Shown here: piece by piece, positions 43,103 through 54,017 of the stretch
How the letters are laid out: each line of letters starts with the position of its first letter
How positions within the stretch are numbered: position 1 is the stretch's first letter
From: Poa pratensis
Lineage: Eukaryota > Streptophyta > Magnoliopsida > Poales > Poaceae
DNA: 64,000 nucleotides
Reading direction: 5' to 3'
Assembly: GCA_947311845.1 (NCBI GenBank)
Contig: CAMZMU010000111.1
Coordinates: 26,295,638 to 26,359,637 of the forward strand
The notes under the pieces: generated by a model
What the model saw: the letters and a program-made list of their open reading frames with translations, nothing else
Told to the model about the DNA's origin: nothing
Databases searched by the model: none
Position numbers and translations under genes: made by a program

Positions 43103-45815
43103 TCACACTTGCTGATTTGCTTGGCTGCTTTGCCTCTCATAATGACGACGACTACTCTGCCTCTCATGGAGACGACGACTGCTCTGCCTCTCATGGCGAC
43201 GACGACGCCAGAAGGAACATAATGACAACACGGCAATATGGATCGCAAAGTAAACCAGCACGGCGAAGATGAGTGCGACAACATACATAGATGTCTTCCA
43301 CCACCTGCTGGAGCCGGCTGCATAGGCCCCTAGGAGAGTAACTAAATCCAGTATGATCGTCTTGTTCATCACCCTCATCGACCACTCCTCACATTCTTCG
43401 ATCTTCTTCGGCAGCCAATGTGGGAGCAGCATGATGATGACAACGATGGAAGCCACAAAAGAAATGGAGTTGCTGTAGAAGAAGGCGAGGTACCGACCCG
43501 TCATGTTGTCGTGCATCACCGGGTTACCGGCCTCGTACTCGTTGTCGCTGCTCTGCCACGTCCCGCCGGGCGGTTCCAGGCCAGCCTGGTAGGCTACGCT
43601 CGCCACCAAAATGCCTAGCAGCATCAGGTACTTGCGCCTCGCGTGCTTCTTCTTTTCTTTTTCCTCCTCCTGTTCTTCTCTGTCCCCATTCCTTTCTTCA
43701 TAGTCCATAGGGGGCTCCTGTTCTGTGGATCGCGCAACTGCCAAATCCTCTGTTTCCTTCAGCTCCCTCAACAAAAATACTAGCAGCAGCCCGGCCGCAA
43801 AAAAGATGACCAAACCCACCAAAACGAAGATGTAGATGGATGTCTTGATGTGCTGCGTGCTTCCAGCGGCGTAGGCCCCCATCAAACAAAAGAAGCCCAC
43901 TGCCGTACAGACAGATAGTGCGTTGCTTCGTATGGCTGGCCTATACAGATTTGGGTTCACCAGAAGGATGATGAGGGCGATGGACAACATGAAGCTCACT
44001 GAGTTGCAGTAGAAGAAGGCATGGTAGCGGCGTGGGTAGTTGTACAAGAGGACCGGGTCGCCGGCGCGGTGCCCGAGCTCGTCATCCTGGGGCAGAAAGC
44101 CGCCTGGAGGGGTGAGGCCAGCTTGGTAGGTGATGGTTGCAGCCAAGATCGCAAAGAGGAGCAACCGTTTGCGCCTCTTCTCAAGCAACCGATCTTCATT
44201 ATCGTCTTTCTTTTCCTTGTAGTCCAGTGTGAAGAAGGCGACATGGATCACCACATAGACCAGGACCGCGCCTGCCAAGGCCATAGCGTAGATGGAGTGG
44301 TTCACGTCCCGGCAGCTCCCGGCGGCATACGCGCCAATGAGGCCAAACAAGTCGAGTAGCATGGCTGCCTCCAGCACGTGTTGCTTGACCAGAACCTCCT
44401 TCTGGACCAGGATGATGGCCACCAATGAAGCCACGAAGGCAACCGAGTTGCAGTAGAAGAAGACATTGTACCGCCTAGCATTCGTCGTGAGAAGGATGGG
44501 GTTACCGACCATGTGCCCGTTGTTGTTGTCCTGCCAAAGGCCACCTGGTGGGTTCAACCCCGCTGAGTAGGTGATGGTGGCGGCAAGAGTGGCGAGCAGT
44601 AGAACAAGAGAGCGAGCCTTGTCCAGATCCTTCCTAGCACTACATCCATTCATTGCAGAGAAAGAAGAAACAGAGTTGGGTTTCAGCGAAAGAAAGAAGC
44701 AGCCTCGTTGCAAACAAGAAGAGGATATTGTATGTGCTCAGTAGTCAGTACCTGGCATTATCACCATTCTGATGAGTTTCACCAGTTTGTTGCTCTGGAC
44801 TGGAACAAGAATTGTAGAAGAAACCATGGAGTGCCAGGAGTAGGATGAATACCAGAACTGCGCCAACCAGGCTGACCACGTAGATGGTGGTATCGGTCTT
44901 CCGGCAGCTGCCGGCAGCATACGCGACCACGAGGCTGACCAGCGCAACGACGATGCACGCATAGAGCACGAGAGACCGGGCTGTCTTCTCACGGAGCTTT
45001 CTGTCGATGATGAGCAGCATGGTGATGACCAGGGACGCCACAAAAGACGTGGTGTTGCAGAGCAAGAACACCGTCAGCCGCAGGCTGTGGTTCTCCTTGA
45101 GAATCGCGTCGCCCGGGCGGTGACTTTTGGAGGTGCTGTCCCAGAAGCCGCCCGGCGTGCTTAGCCCGGCGACATACGTGACACTCACCGCGAACGTCGC
45201 CAGAAGCATTAGGACCTTGCGGATCCGTTCTTCGGCTTTCATCTTCTTCAAGGCCTCCCGCGGAGAGCCAGAGGCAGAGACGGAGTCGCTGTATGGAAAC
45301 CGCCAGTCTAGCAGCTTTAGAGGTACGATGTAAAGGACGACGGCGGCGAACAGCCCCGCCAAGTAGAGGGACGACACCTTGTCCCGGCAGGTGCCGGCGG
45401 CGTAGGCGCCCATGAGGCTGAGGAGGTCGAGCACCATGACAAGCCGAAGCGGCACGACGTCCTTCAAAACCCAGACGGTGCCGTTCTTCTCCTTCTCCTT
45501 GTCGTGTCGGACGGCGAGGATGAGGATGATGACGATGACAACGAGCGACGCGGCAAACGCCATGGCGTTGCAGTAGAAGAAGATGAGGTACCGATGGTAG
45601 TGGGTGTGGCGGAGGATGGGGTCGCCGGCAATCTGGCCGTCATTTATGGAGCCCTGCTGCCATACGCCCCCAGGCGGGCTGAAGCCCGCCGCGTACGTCA
45701 CCGTGGCCACAATGGTGGCCAGCAGCAGGAGGTACTTACGCAGGCTGTACTCCCATGGCTGGTCCTTGCCGGGCCGCACAGGTGCTGTTTGGCCGGTCTC
45801 CATTGCCGCCTGCAT
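43103..45815 (-). CDS. Multi-pass membrane protein with five PGG modules, 2 exons
   Basis: Exon 1 is 45815-44752, exon 2 44639-43103; the 112-bp intron (44640-44751) has GT-AG ends and joins NGDNA to SARKDLDKAR in frame, giving 866 aa. Five repeated modules each start with a helix such as RKYLLLLATIVATVTYAAG, then PPGG or TPGG (Pro-Gly-Gly at about 48, 221, 386, 533, 712), then FFYCN and GAYAAGS helices: about four membrane spans per module, some 20 in all. PGG domains are best known at the C-terminus of plant ankyrin-repeat membrane proteins (ACD6-like), which act in defence and stress; here there are no ankyrin repeats and the biochemical role is unknown. The C-terminus repeats HERQSSR three times (43130-43200). 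MQAAMETG (45815) or METG (45803) are the likely starts; the open frame extends upstream into what is probably leader. Confidence 0.82.
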
Positions 45816-45830
45816 GCAGGCCCTCTTCTT

Positions 45831-46866
45831 GACTTCTTGTGATGTAGGAGAATGGCGAATGGCAACCGTGCCGTAGAATAGAAGTAGTGCATAGAGAGAT
45901 GTGTGATTATAAGAAGACTTCGGCGGTCGTCGGGAGGGAGGGAGGTGATTCCGCAGGCTGTACACCCAGTCCCATGGCGCCATTGACGGCTACTCTGTAC
46001 TAATTCAGCAAGTGTGCTCCCACTTGTTAATTATTGATTTATTGTGGTGCAGAATATCCTGTGGCAACGATAATTATTGTGGTGCAGTGGTACTCTGAAC
46101 CAGTCTTCTCTGGTCAAATAAATGTAGCATTTTCTTATGATAATTTTTTTAAAGCATCATGTGAAGCCGCCGTAGTTGAGTGCAGGCTTCTTATTTAGGA
46201 AAGAGTAAAGTATTTTGAAAATCTTCACTTTGTTTTTTTAGATGAAAATCTTCACTTTGTTGTGGTGGTGTTCTTAGGTAAATCTAACCTTCTCATCGCT
46301 AGCACCCTGACGCCAAAAATAGCATGCTGGAGACGCAAGATTGCTGACGTGACGACTGATGATGGTCAAGGTCGGGATCGCTGACGCCGGACCGGATACA
46401 TTGGTGTGCGGAGGCCGCTATTTTTGCCTGACTTGTCCCCGCCAGTGAACCCTATCTCCAACAACGAAATGTCCAGAATATTCTTTACTTGGGAATTATT
46501 TTTCTTTACTAGATTTTTATCATGACAACATTTTGTCGGTTTCTTCAATCATTGTGTCTATGTACTTATGTTTTTTTGGAGAATCTATGTAGTTAGCCAG
46601 CATATTGTCAGCTCTAGATATTTTGATCGTCTTCTCGGATACTGGAAATCTGGATGTCTTTGATATCTTCGAGATTTTCTTGCTGTGATATTCTTCGGTT
46701 GGGTATGTGGCATTCGAGGCGAGCACCAAGCTGCCTGCACAAAGAGGAATAATTCACTTGAGAAGTGAGAGCCGATAAACTTTTCTGAAATTTTGCAAGG
46801 GCTCGTACTTCTTTCTAGTGTTAACGATCAAATACAGTACCTTACCTTCTGTCACTTTAGAATGGC
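45831..46866 (-). repeat. Tandem unit 1 of 3: promoter/5' region of the PGG gene
   Basis: 1036-bp unit that begins 16 bp upstream of the PGG start codon, so it contains the leader and promoter. Starts with gacttcttgtgatgtaggag and ends ctgtcactttagaatggc. Contains aatcaat/attattg-rich DNA, and on the minus strand a 69-codon frame (46520-46729) preceded by a tttgtgcag acceptor-like site; whether this is an exon is unknown. Confidence 0.9.
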
Positions 46867-47902
46867 GACTTCTTGTGATGTAGGAGAATGGCGAATGGCA
46901 ACCGTGCCGTAGAATAGAAGTAGTGCATAGAGAGCTGTGTGATTATAAGAAGACTTCGGCGGTCGTCGGGAGGGAGGGAGGTGATTCCGCAGGCTGTACA
47001 CCCAGTCCCATGGCGCCATTGACGGCTACTCTGTACTAATTCAGCAAGTGTGCTCCCACTTGTTAATTATTGATTTATTGTGGTGCAGAATATCCTGTGG
47101 CAACGATAATTATTGTGGTGCAGTGGTACTCTGAACCAGTCTTCTCTGGTCAAATAAATGTAGCATTTTCTTATGATAATTTTTTTAAAGCATCATGTGA
47201 AGCCGCCGTAGTTGAGTGCAGGCTTCTTATTTAGGAAAGAGTAAAGTATTTTGAAAATCTTCAATTTGTTTTTTTAGGTGAAAATCTTCACTTTGTTGTG
47301 GTGGTGTTCTTAGGTAAATCTAACCTTCTCATCGCTAGCACCCTGACGCCAAAAATAGCATGCTGGAGACGCAAGATTGCTGACGTGACGACTGACGATT
47401 GTCAAGGTCGGGATCCCTGACGCCGGACCGGATACATTGGTGTGCGGAGGCCGCTATTTTTGCCTGACTTGTCCCCGGCAGTGAACCCTATCTCCAACAA
47501 CGAAATGTCCAGAATATTCTTTACTTGGGAATTATTTTTCTTTACTAGATTTTTATCATGACAACATTTTGTCGGTTTCTTCAATCATTGTGTCTATGTA
47601 CTTATGTTTTTTTGGAGAATCTATGTAGTGAGCCAGCATATTGTCAGCTCTAGATATTTTGATCGTCTTCTCGGATACTGGAAATCTGGATGTCTTTGAT
47701 ATCTTCGAGATTTTCTTGCTGTGATATTCTTCGGTTGGGTATGTGGCATTCGAGGCGAGCACCAAGCTGCCTGCACAAAGAGGAATAATTCACTTGAGAA
47801 GTGAGAGCCGATAAACTTTTCTGAAATTTTGCAAGGGCTCGTACTTCTTTCTAGTGTTAACGATCAAATACAGTACCTTACCTTCTGTCACTTTAGAATG
47901 GC
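46867..47902 (-). repeat. Tandem unit 2 of 3
   Basis: Copy of 45831-46866 at exactly 1036-bp spacing with few substitutions (for example agctgtgtg for agatgtgtg, gacgattgtc for gatgatggtc, gtagtgagcc for gtagttagcc). Confidence 0.92.
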
Positions 47903-48930
47903 GACTTCTTGTGATGTAGGAGAATGGCGAATGGCAACCGTGCCGTAGAATAGAAGTAGTGCATAGAGAGATGTGTGATTATAAGAAGACTTCGGCGGTC
48001 GTCGGGAGGGAGGGAGGTGATTCCGCAGGCTGTACACCCAGTCCCATGGCGCCATTGACGGCTACTCTGTACTAATTCAGCAAGTGTGCTCCCACTTGTT
48101 AATTATTGATTTATTGTGGTGCAGAATATCCTGTGGCAACGATAATTATTGTGGTGCAGTGGTACTCTGAACCAGTCTTCTCTGGTCAAATAAATGTAGC
48201 ATTTTCTTATGATAATTTTTTTAAAGCATCATGTGAAGCCGCCGTAGTTGAGTGCAGGCTTCTTATTTAGGAAAGAGTAAAGTATTTTGAAAATCTTCAC
48301 TTTGTTTTTTTAGATGAAAATCTTCACTTTGTTGTGGTGGTGTTCTTAGGTAAATCTAACCTTCTCATCGCTAGCACCCTGACGCCAAAAATAGCATGCT
48401 GGAGACGCAAGATTGCTGACGTGACGACTGATGATGGTCAAGGTCGGGATCGCTGACGCCGGACCGGATACATTGGTGTGCGGAGGCCGCTATTTTTGCC
48501 TGACTTGTCCCCGGCAGTGAACCCTATCTCCAACAACGAAATGTCCAGAATATTCTTTACTTGGGAATTATTTTTCTTTACTAGATTTTTATCATGACAA
48601 CATTTTGTCGGTTTCTTCAATCATTGTGTCTATGTACTTATGTTTTTTTGGAGAATCTATGTAGTTAGCCAGCATATTGTCAGCTCTAGATATTTTGATC
48701 GTCTTCTCGGATACTGGAAATCTGGATGTCTTTGATATCTTCGAGATTTTCTTGCTGTGATATTCTTCGGTTGGGTATGTGGCATTCGAGGCGAGCACCA
48801 AGCTGCCTGCACAAAGAGGAATAATTCACTTGAGAAGTGAGAGCCGATAAACTTTTCTGAAATTTTGCAAGGGCTCGTACTTCTTTCTAGTGTTAACGAT
48901 CAAATACAGTACCTTACCTTCTGTCACTTT
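47903..48930 (-). repeat. Tandem unit 3 of 3
   Basis: Third copy, closer to unit 1 than to unit 2 at several variable sites (gatgatggtc, gtagttagcc). It ends at ctgtcacttt, 8 bp short of a full unit, and passes into a T run and unrelated DNA. Confidence 0.92.
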
Positions 48931-49402
48931 TTTTTGCAACCGTGCACATGGGATTGTATTTATGTAGTCACGGAGCAGTTACAATGAACTTTTGCCTAGT
49001 TTATGTGGTGACAGCGTTCAGACTTTTTTTCATCTCCGGGATCATGCAGGAGAGCTGCTTGTAATGTGCAGAAAATTCTTATGCAAGGGAGAAACTATTG
49101 TACAAACCGTATGCACACTTTTCTCCACCTGATGCTCTCAATGGCAATTGGCAACTGAAAATGTGGACACATAATATGAAGCATTGCACAACGCTGTTTC
49201 ACAAGCAACAAAAATAACCTATTGTTCCTTCCAAATCCCAGCTATGCAAAAAAATAGTCTGGACAAAAGACATCATAAAAGGCGACGTCATCAGAAGCTG
49301 TAAGAATTCAGACGAATTCATCAGGTGCTAAGAGTCTAACATCTCCGAGGCATTGAAGTTGGTCACAAGAAAATGAAAATGTCAACGATTACTTGGCATA
49401 TC
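48931..49402. other. 3' flank of the F-box/LRR pseudogene
   Basis: AT-rich DNA without ORFs, probably the former 3' UTR and downstream region of the pseudogene at 49403. Confidence 0.35.
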
Positions 49403-50290
49403 TCATCCCGGTTCATATCCATTCCCCTTCAGACTGTTTTGGCTTTCAAACTCTGAAGAGTGGTGAACTGATTTGGCACAAGCACCTCGTACGCCTTCCT
49501 GAGATATCTGGCAACACCCTATAACGGACAGCGACCCCAGCTACCCTGAACGGAGCTACTCCCCTGAACGCACCAGCGCAGCAATCCAATTATCTGTCAC
49601 ATTCTTACATTTACGGAGTGTGAGACTACTCAAGGGAGGAGCATGAATAATGAACTCCATCCCAGCATGAGTTATAGACCCGCAATCCACGAGCTCCAGT
49701 GTCTCTATAAAGTGTGAGGATGACAGGCCCTCCATTCCTTCGTCATTCAAAATGCTGGCACCATTTAGCACGAGAGCACGGATTGGACAAGACTGGATGA
49801 GCACCACAATACCCTCTTGTGTGAATCCTATTTCTGTTGACAACGGACAAAATCTGAAGGTGAGCTCAACAACTTGAAGCATTGGGCAAGTGAGAGCTAG
49901 AATCTTGAGGCTGTCTTCAGTCAGTGGCGCCATATACTGAATACCACATCGCAGAGGCATGAACCGAAGCGAGATAGTTTTAAGGTCACTGCAGCTCTAG
50001 AATAGTGCTATCATCTCACTCTCATCTAGACCAATAACATACTTCGGGTAAAGAGTCTCCCATGATTTGCACTTCCCAGGAGAAAACAATGTCAAATTTC
50101 TGGCATGGTTATAATATGAGCCGACTTTTGATATCCTTCAGACTATAGCAGCAGATGTCATAGCTATGGGTAGGAAAACAATTTTCGATAATATCAAGGC
50201 TTTCTCGATCAGGCTCTCTTCGAATACAGCTTAAAGGGCCATATCGAACAAAATCAGCTGAAGAAAAACAAGGTAGGAATGACTTGTTTT
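49403..50290 (-). pseudogene. F-box/LRR-type gene, decayed
   Basis: Minus-strand pieces in order: ADFVRYGPLSC..REPDRESLDIIENCFP; NLTLFSPGKCKSWETLYPK..IGLDESEMIALF, then an in-frame TAG, SCSDLKTISLRFMPL; and an intact stretch (49556-49960) of leucine-rich repeats: LKILALTCPMLQVVELTFRF, IRALVLNGAS, IETLELVDCGSITHAGMEFI, LSSLTLRKCKNVTDNWI. A terminal piece QISQEGVRGACAKSVHHSSEF lies in another frame, ending at TGA 49403. Frame changes near 50125 and 49545 plus the internal stop make a functional product unlikely. The F-box itself is not seen, so assignment rests on the LRR pattern typical of plant F-box/LRR proteins that select targets for ubiquitination. Confidence 0.65.
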
Positions 50291-50299
50291 TCACACAAG

Positions 50300-50880
50300 A
50301 CAAATTTCAAGTACGTGCAGCAAATGCTTCGTCCTTTATCAAATGTTGGCATACGTACATGAGAAACATATATTGGGCAAAGACAAGACTGTTCTCAAGT
50401 AGACAGAAAGTTTGTATAATGTCAATGATGGAGATATGAGAGATATGTGGGCACGTCTTCAGAACGAGCTCGCGGTAGTCCTCAACAAAGATGTCAACAC
50501 CATCGACGCCCGGTTCTACTGCCTACCCAAGACAAAGACGACATCATCAACCGCATGAAGGCACAGGGTGGCGGAGATATTCACGATTGATGGCATCCAC
50601 GACTTCAACACCGTTAGCCACTAGAGTGTCCGAAACTTGTAGTTCTAATAGCGGCTTATCTTTTATGTACCTTTCGTAAACTTTACATTTCATGGCAGAA
50701 CTATGTTATTTTGGGTCTGTATAAACATATTCAAGACTTGTCGTTGAAATATCTAGCAAACGTCTAAGACTTTTCTAATTAAGTACCTCTATAATAATTG
50801 TCAACTATGAACTTTAGAGTTAAATATGCATTCCTATTTCTGTGTGTGTATTCTGGAATATGGTCTCTGCATACAAATTC
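50300..50880. other. Transposon-like fragment, no gene
   Basis: About 50480-50625 reads in part like a plant transposon protein tail (gacgacatcatcaaccgcat, ggtggcggagatattcacga, gacttcaacaccgttagcca), but frames are broken. The remainder is AT-rich. Confidence 0.3.
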
Positions 50881-50979
50881 TCGAATATGGTCTCCGCATA
50901 CGAATTCTCAAATTGGTCTCTGAATACGAATTTTCGAATATATAACAATTATGTAAATTATTATTAAATTAAACAATAA

Positions 50980-51230
50980 TAAAACAATTACTGGTGTGCC
51001 ATACCACAACATGCCGGTAATCCTACAATACCAGATACCGGACATCGTGTTTATAAAGGGATCACCGGCGAGGATGCCCTCGCCGGTGATACCAGATATC
51101 ATCGGCGTGGCGTATGGCTCGCCAGTACCACTATGGTATTACCGGCGTGGCCTCCCACACGCCGATGATCCCAAATAGCACCGGCGTAAGCAGGGACGGA
51201 GACAAGGGGGGACGAGGGGGGCTTAGCCAC
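50980..51230. mobile_element. CACTA-like subterminal fragment
   Basis: Contains inverse words accggcg and cgccggt in close pairs (atcaccggcgaggatgccct / cgccggtgat, ggcgtggc / acgccgatgat), the dense subterminal repeat pattern of CACTA elements. The words differ from those of the CACTA at 51636, so this would be another family. No terminus was found. Confidence 0.4.
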
Positions 51231-51474
51231 CCCCATGGTTGTTATTTTTGTGAAGAAACTAGTCACCAGAACTCTAATTTCTTAGTTATTTAGTCAAATC
51301 CGCCCCCCTCACAAGACATCAACAAACTATATATATATGATAGGAATATTCTGCAACCGGTTGTAGATTATTAATCTACAACCGGCCGGCCTATAAGGAA
51401 GCAATCCCATTAGAAACCAGAGAAGAAAACCGACTCAGCCTACCCACGAATCACGATCTGGATTTCTTCCCCGG

Positions 51475-51635
51475 GCCGACCCACCGTATACCGACGTGCT
51501 GCCGCCGGCCACGCGCCTCCGCGCTGGAACCAGACCGGCGCGCTGCCTCCGGCCACGCGCCGCCGCGCCGGAACCCGACCCGCGCGCTTCCGTCAGCCAC
51601 GCGCCGCCTCCGCGCCGGAGACAGACCCGCGAGCT
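51475..51635. repeat. GC-rich minisatellite-like zone of X2, left part
   Basis: Diverged units of about 45 bp built on gccacgcgccgcc..cgccggaacc.gacccgcgcgct. The zone continues across the CACTA at 58652-58830. Confidence 0.55.
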
Positions 51636-51654
51636 CACTACTAGGAAACAGGCT

Positions 51655-51880
51655 ATCAGTGGCGCACCAAAAAGGCTTTCTGTGGCGCATGGAGGATGCG
51701 CCACAGTTAGCTCGCCACTAAAATGTGTTTTCTGTGGCGCATGCCTGGGTGCGCCACAGAAAGCCCAGATTTCTGTGGCGCACTGTACAGGGTGCGCCAC
51801 AGAAATATTTCAGTGGCGCATTTCCCTGGTGTGCGCCACAGAAATAAATGCGCCACAGAAACAAAAATACACGCGCCACA
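51655..51880. repeat. CACTA subterminal repeats, left
   Basis: Around ten copies of the 12-base motif TTCTGTGGCGCA or its inverse, mostly as face-to-face pairs about 10-14 bp apart that can form hairpins (for example ttctgtggcgcatgcctggg, then tgcgccacagaaa). Confidence 0.85.
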
Positions 51881-52417
51881 GAATAATTTACAGGTATTCT
51901 GAAATTGCTGCTGCCTGCTGTATAAATACAGGTATATATACAGGATTTATACAGATATAATAGAAACAATAATATATTTGACGCGGTATATAAAAACAGA
52001 CACATTACTATGTCATCACATTACTTGGAGCCCGAGATACATAAATATAGTGACAAGTGCCGAATATTTACACAAGTTATGATACAAAAGTTCATCGATC
52101 ATGTCACACGTTACAAAATGAAGTGTTCACCGCCTACACTAGGATCAAATCGAGTACATCGGCGATGATGGAGAACACGTCTAGCTCCACGGGTAGGATT
52201 GAGCCTTCTTCTTGCTCGGCTCCGGGAACGGTTTATAGCAATCTTTCGTCATCCACGTCCTCGTGTCATTTTGCTTGTCTAGGCGTTCTTCGATCTCCCA
52301 CTTAGACAACCCTGGAGATGGATTGGGATATATATTTGGTTAATAATATAAATAGAGTATGATTTATTCATCTAATTAAGTGGATAAGTCTATAATAAAT
52401 AAAATAAAGAAGCACTT

Positions 52418-53744
52418 CTATCGAGTGAGGCAAGGCTTTCTTTTATAATACATCCTACCTCTGGCGTTGTGTAAGGACCCCCATTCTGTCATGACATCTT
52501 CCAAGATGATTTGCGATAAGTGCATCTGGATGCAATGGAAGTCTTCTCTAAGGTCAGCGTCGGTGATATCCCCACTAAGTTTGCTCCATTCTTGGAGACT
52601 CGTTGGCCACCTCGTTTGCTCTGCATCCCGGACAAACCCTTTCATGTGATGGAGGACGTAGAAGGCATCCTTCACGCTGCCAGGCGCATGCTTGATGCAA
52701 TGGAACCCGGTCCCATGCCGGAAACCGTGTTTGTTGTCCTTCGTGAAATATTCTCCATTCTTATCTTTGTGGAAGTGGCCTCCCATTTGGGCATAGCCCT
52801 CGAGAGCCTCATCGAGAACACCCTTTATTCTGGTGTAGTCTTTAAGACTCCCCGAGTCGAAATAACAGGCAATGGACCACCTCGGGCTTACGACGATGAG
52901 TATGCAGTACTCGTCCCTGCTCAACACAATTGAAACGGAATGTTGGAAAGGATCAACAACAGAAGAAATCTATAAGAAAGCATAAGATATGATGGCGGCG
53001 ACCGGATGTGTACTTACTCGGAAAAGAAAGGCAGAAGAAGGCTGTTCTTATCCTGGTTGTTCAGTATGGTTCTCTGGAGGAACTCCGTGGCCATGGCCCG
53101 TGTCGTTGATCCTTGCACCAGCTGGCTGTCGCGCATGTAGTAGGGATCCACTACCTTGACGTACGGGATATTATCTCTCCTGATCCTCATCGCCTGGTTG
53201 AGCGCGTATAGGCGGACCAAGATATAGTCCAGCCGTTTGGCACCTTGACAGTGAACACCGGGTAATTTGGATCCTCTTCTTTAAGAAGGTTGTCCTCTAG
53301 CTTCAAGATAGCATTTTGCAAAGGAAGCATGCATCCGTCTGCGAGGCGGAGCAGGTCCCGAGACAGGATCGGTTGACCAGCTTGATGAACTCGGGTCATG
53401 CCATCCGCACGGGGTGGTACCATGTCTTCATACCCCCGGATAGTCGTCTTAGAAGCTGGCTTACTTCTCTTCCTGTGCTTCTTCTTCTTTACCTCTGGGG
53501 ATGCTGGGGGTGCATCTTCTGTACCCACATCGATTGAGTACCTGTTGGAGCCGAAGCTGATCACTGGGGGAGGCCCTTTTTTCCCTCCCTCAATCCAAAC
53601 CTTGACACCCTCACAGACGGTAGGAAAGAGCGACGTGAACGTCTTTGTCACTGCCTCTGCGATGACCGTCGGAATCATACTATTTTCCTCTATCGGTTCC
53701 TCGCCTCCTGTTCGAGAACCCCCGGCCTCGTTATTGTCAGCCAT
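52418..53744 (-). pseudogene. Ulp1-like CACTA-associated gene, broken
   Basis: Starts at the ATG 53744 (MADNNEAGGSRTGGEE). A Lys-rich segment KKKKHRKRSKPA is followed by LPLQNAILKLEDNLLKEEDP and YPVFTVKVPNG. Then a change of frame near 53205 joins directly to RLDYILVRLYALNQAMRI and DPYYMRDSQLVQG: compared with relatives I remember, about 25 residues are missing. A GT-AG intron (52917-53017) joins FFSE to DEYCILIVVSPRWSIACYFD, the Ulp1/C48-peptidase-like part, continuing KDYTRIKGVLDEALEGYAQM and ending KRKPCLTR. The active-site neighbourhood is degenerate (FHCIKHAP). Such Ulp1-like genes commonly ride in CACTA and other plant transposons; the role there is not settled. Confidence 0.65.
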
Positions 53745-54017
53745 GTTCCCAACTATAACAAACAAAACGTCGAAGTTAGTACACCAAATATAAGAAAAAA
53801 AATCCACGACACGATGGTCGGAGCACAAACAACCACATGAAAGTCAACATAAGTGGACAAGTCAACCATGTGATGCATGAAAATAAAACATTACTCTTAA
53901 CCAAGTACAGTGGAAACATCAGTCTACATAGATAAGTGGACAAGTCAACCATGTGATGCATGAAAATAAAACATTAGTCTTAACCAAGTACAGTGGAAAC
54001 ATCAGTCTACATCGGAT

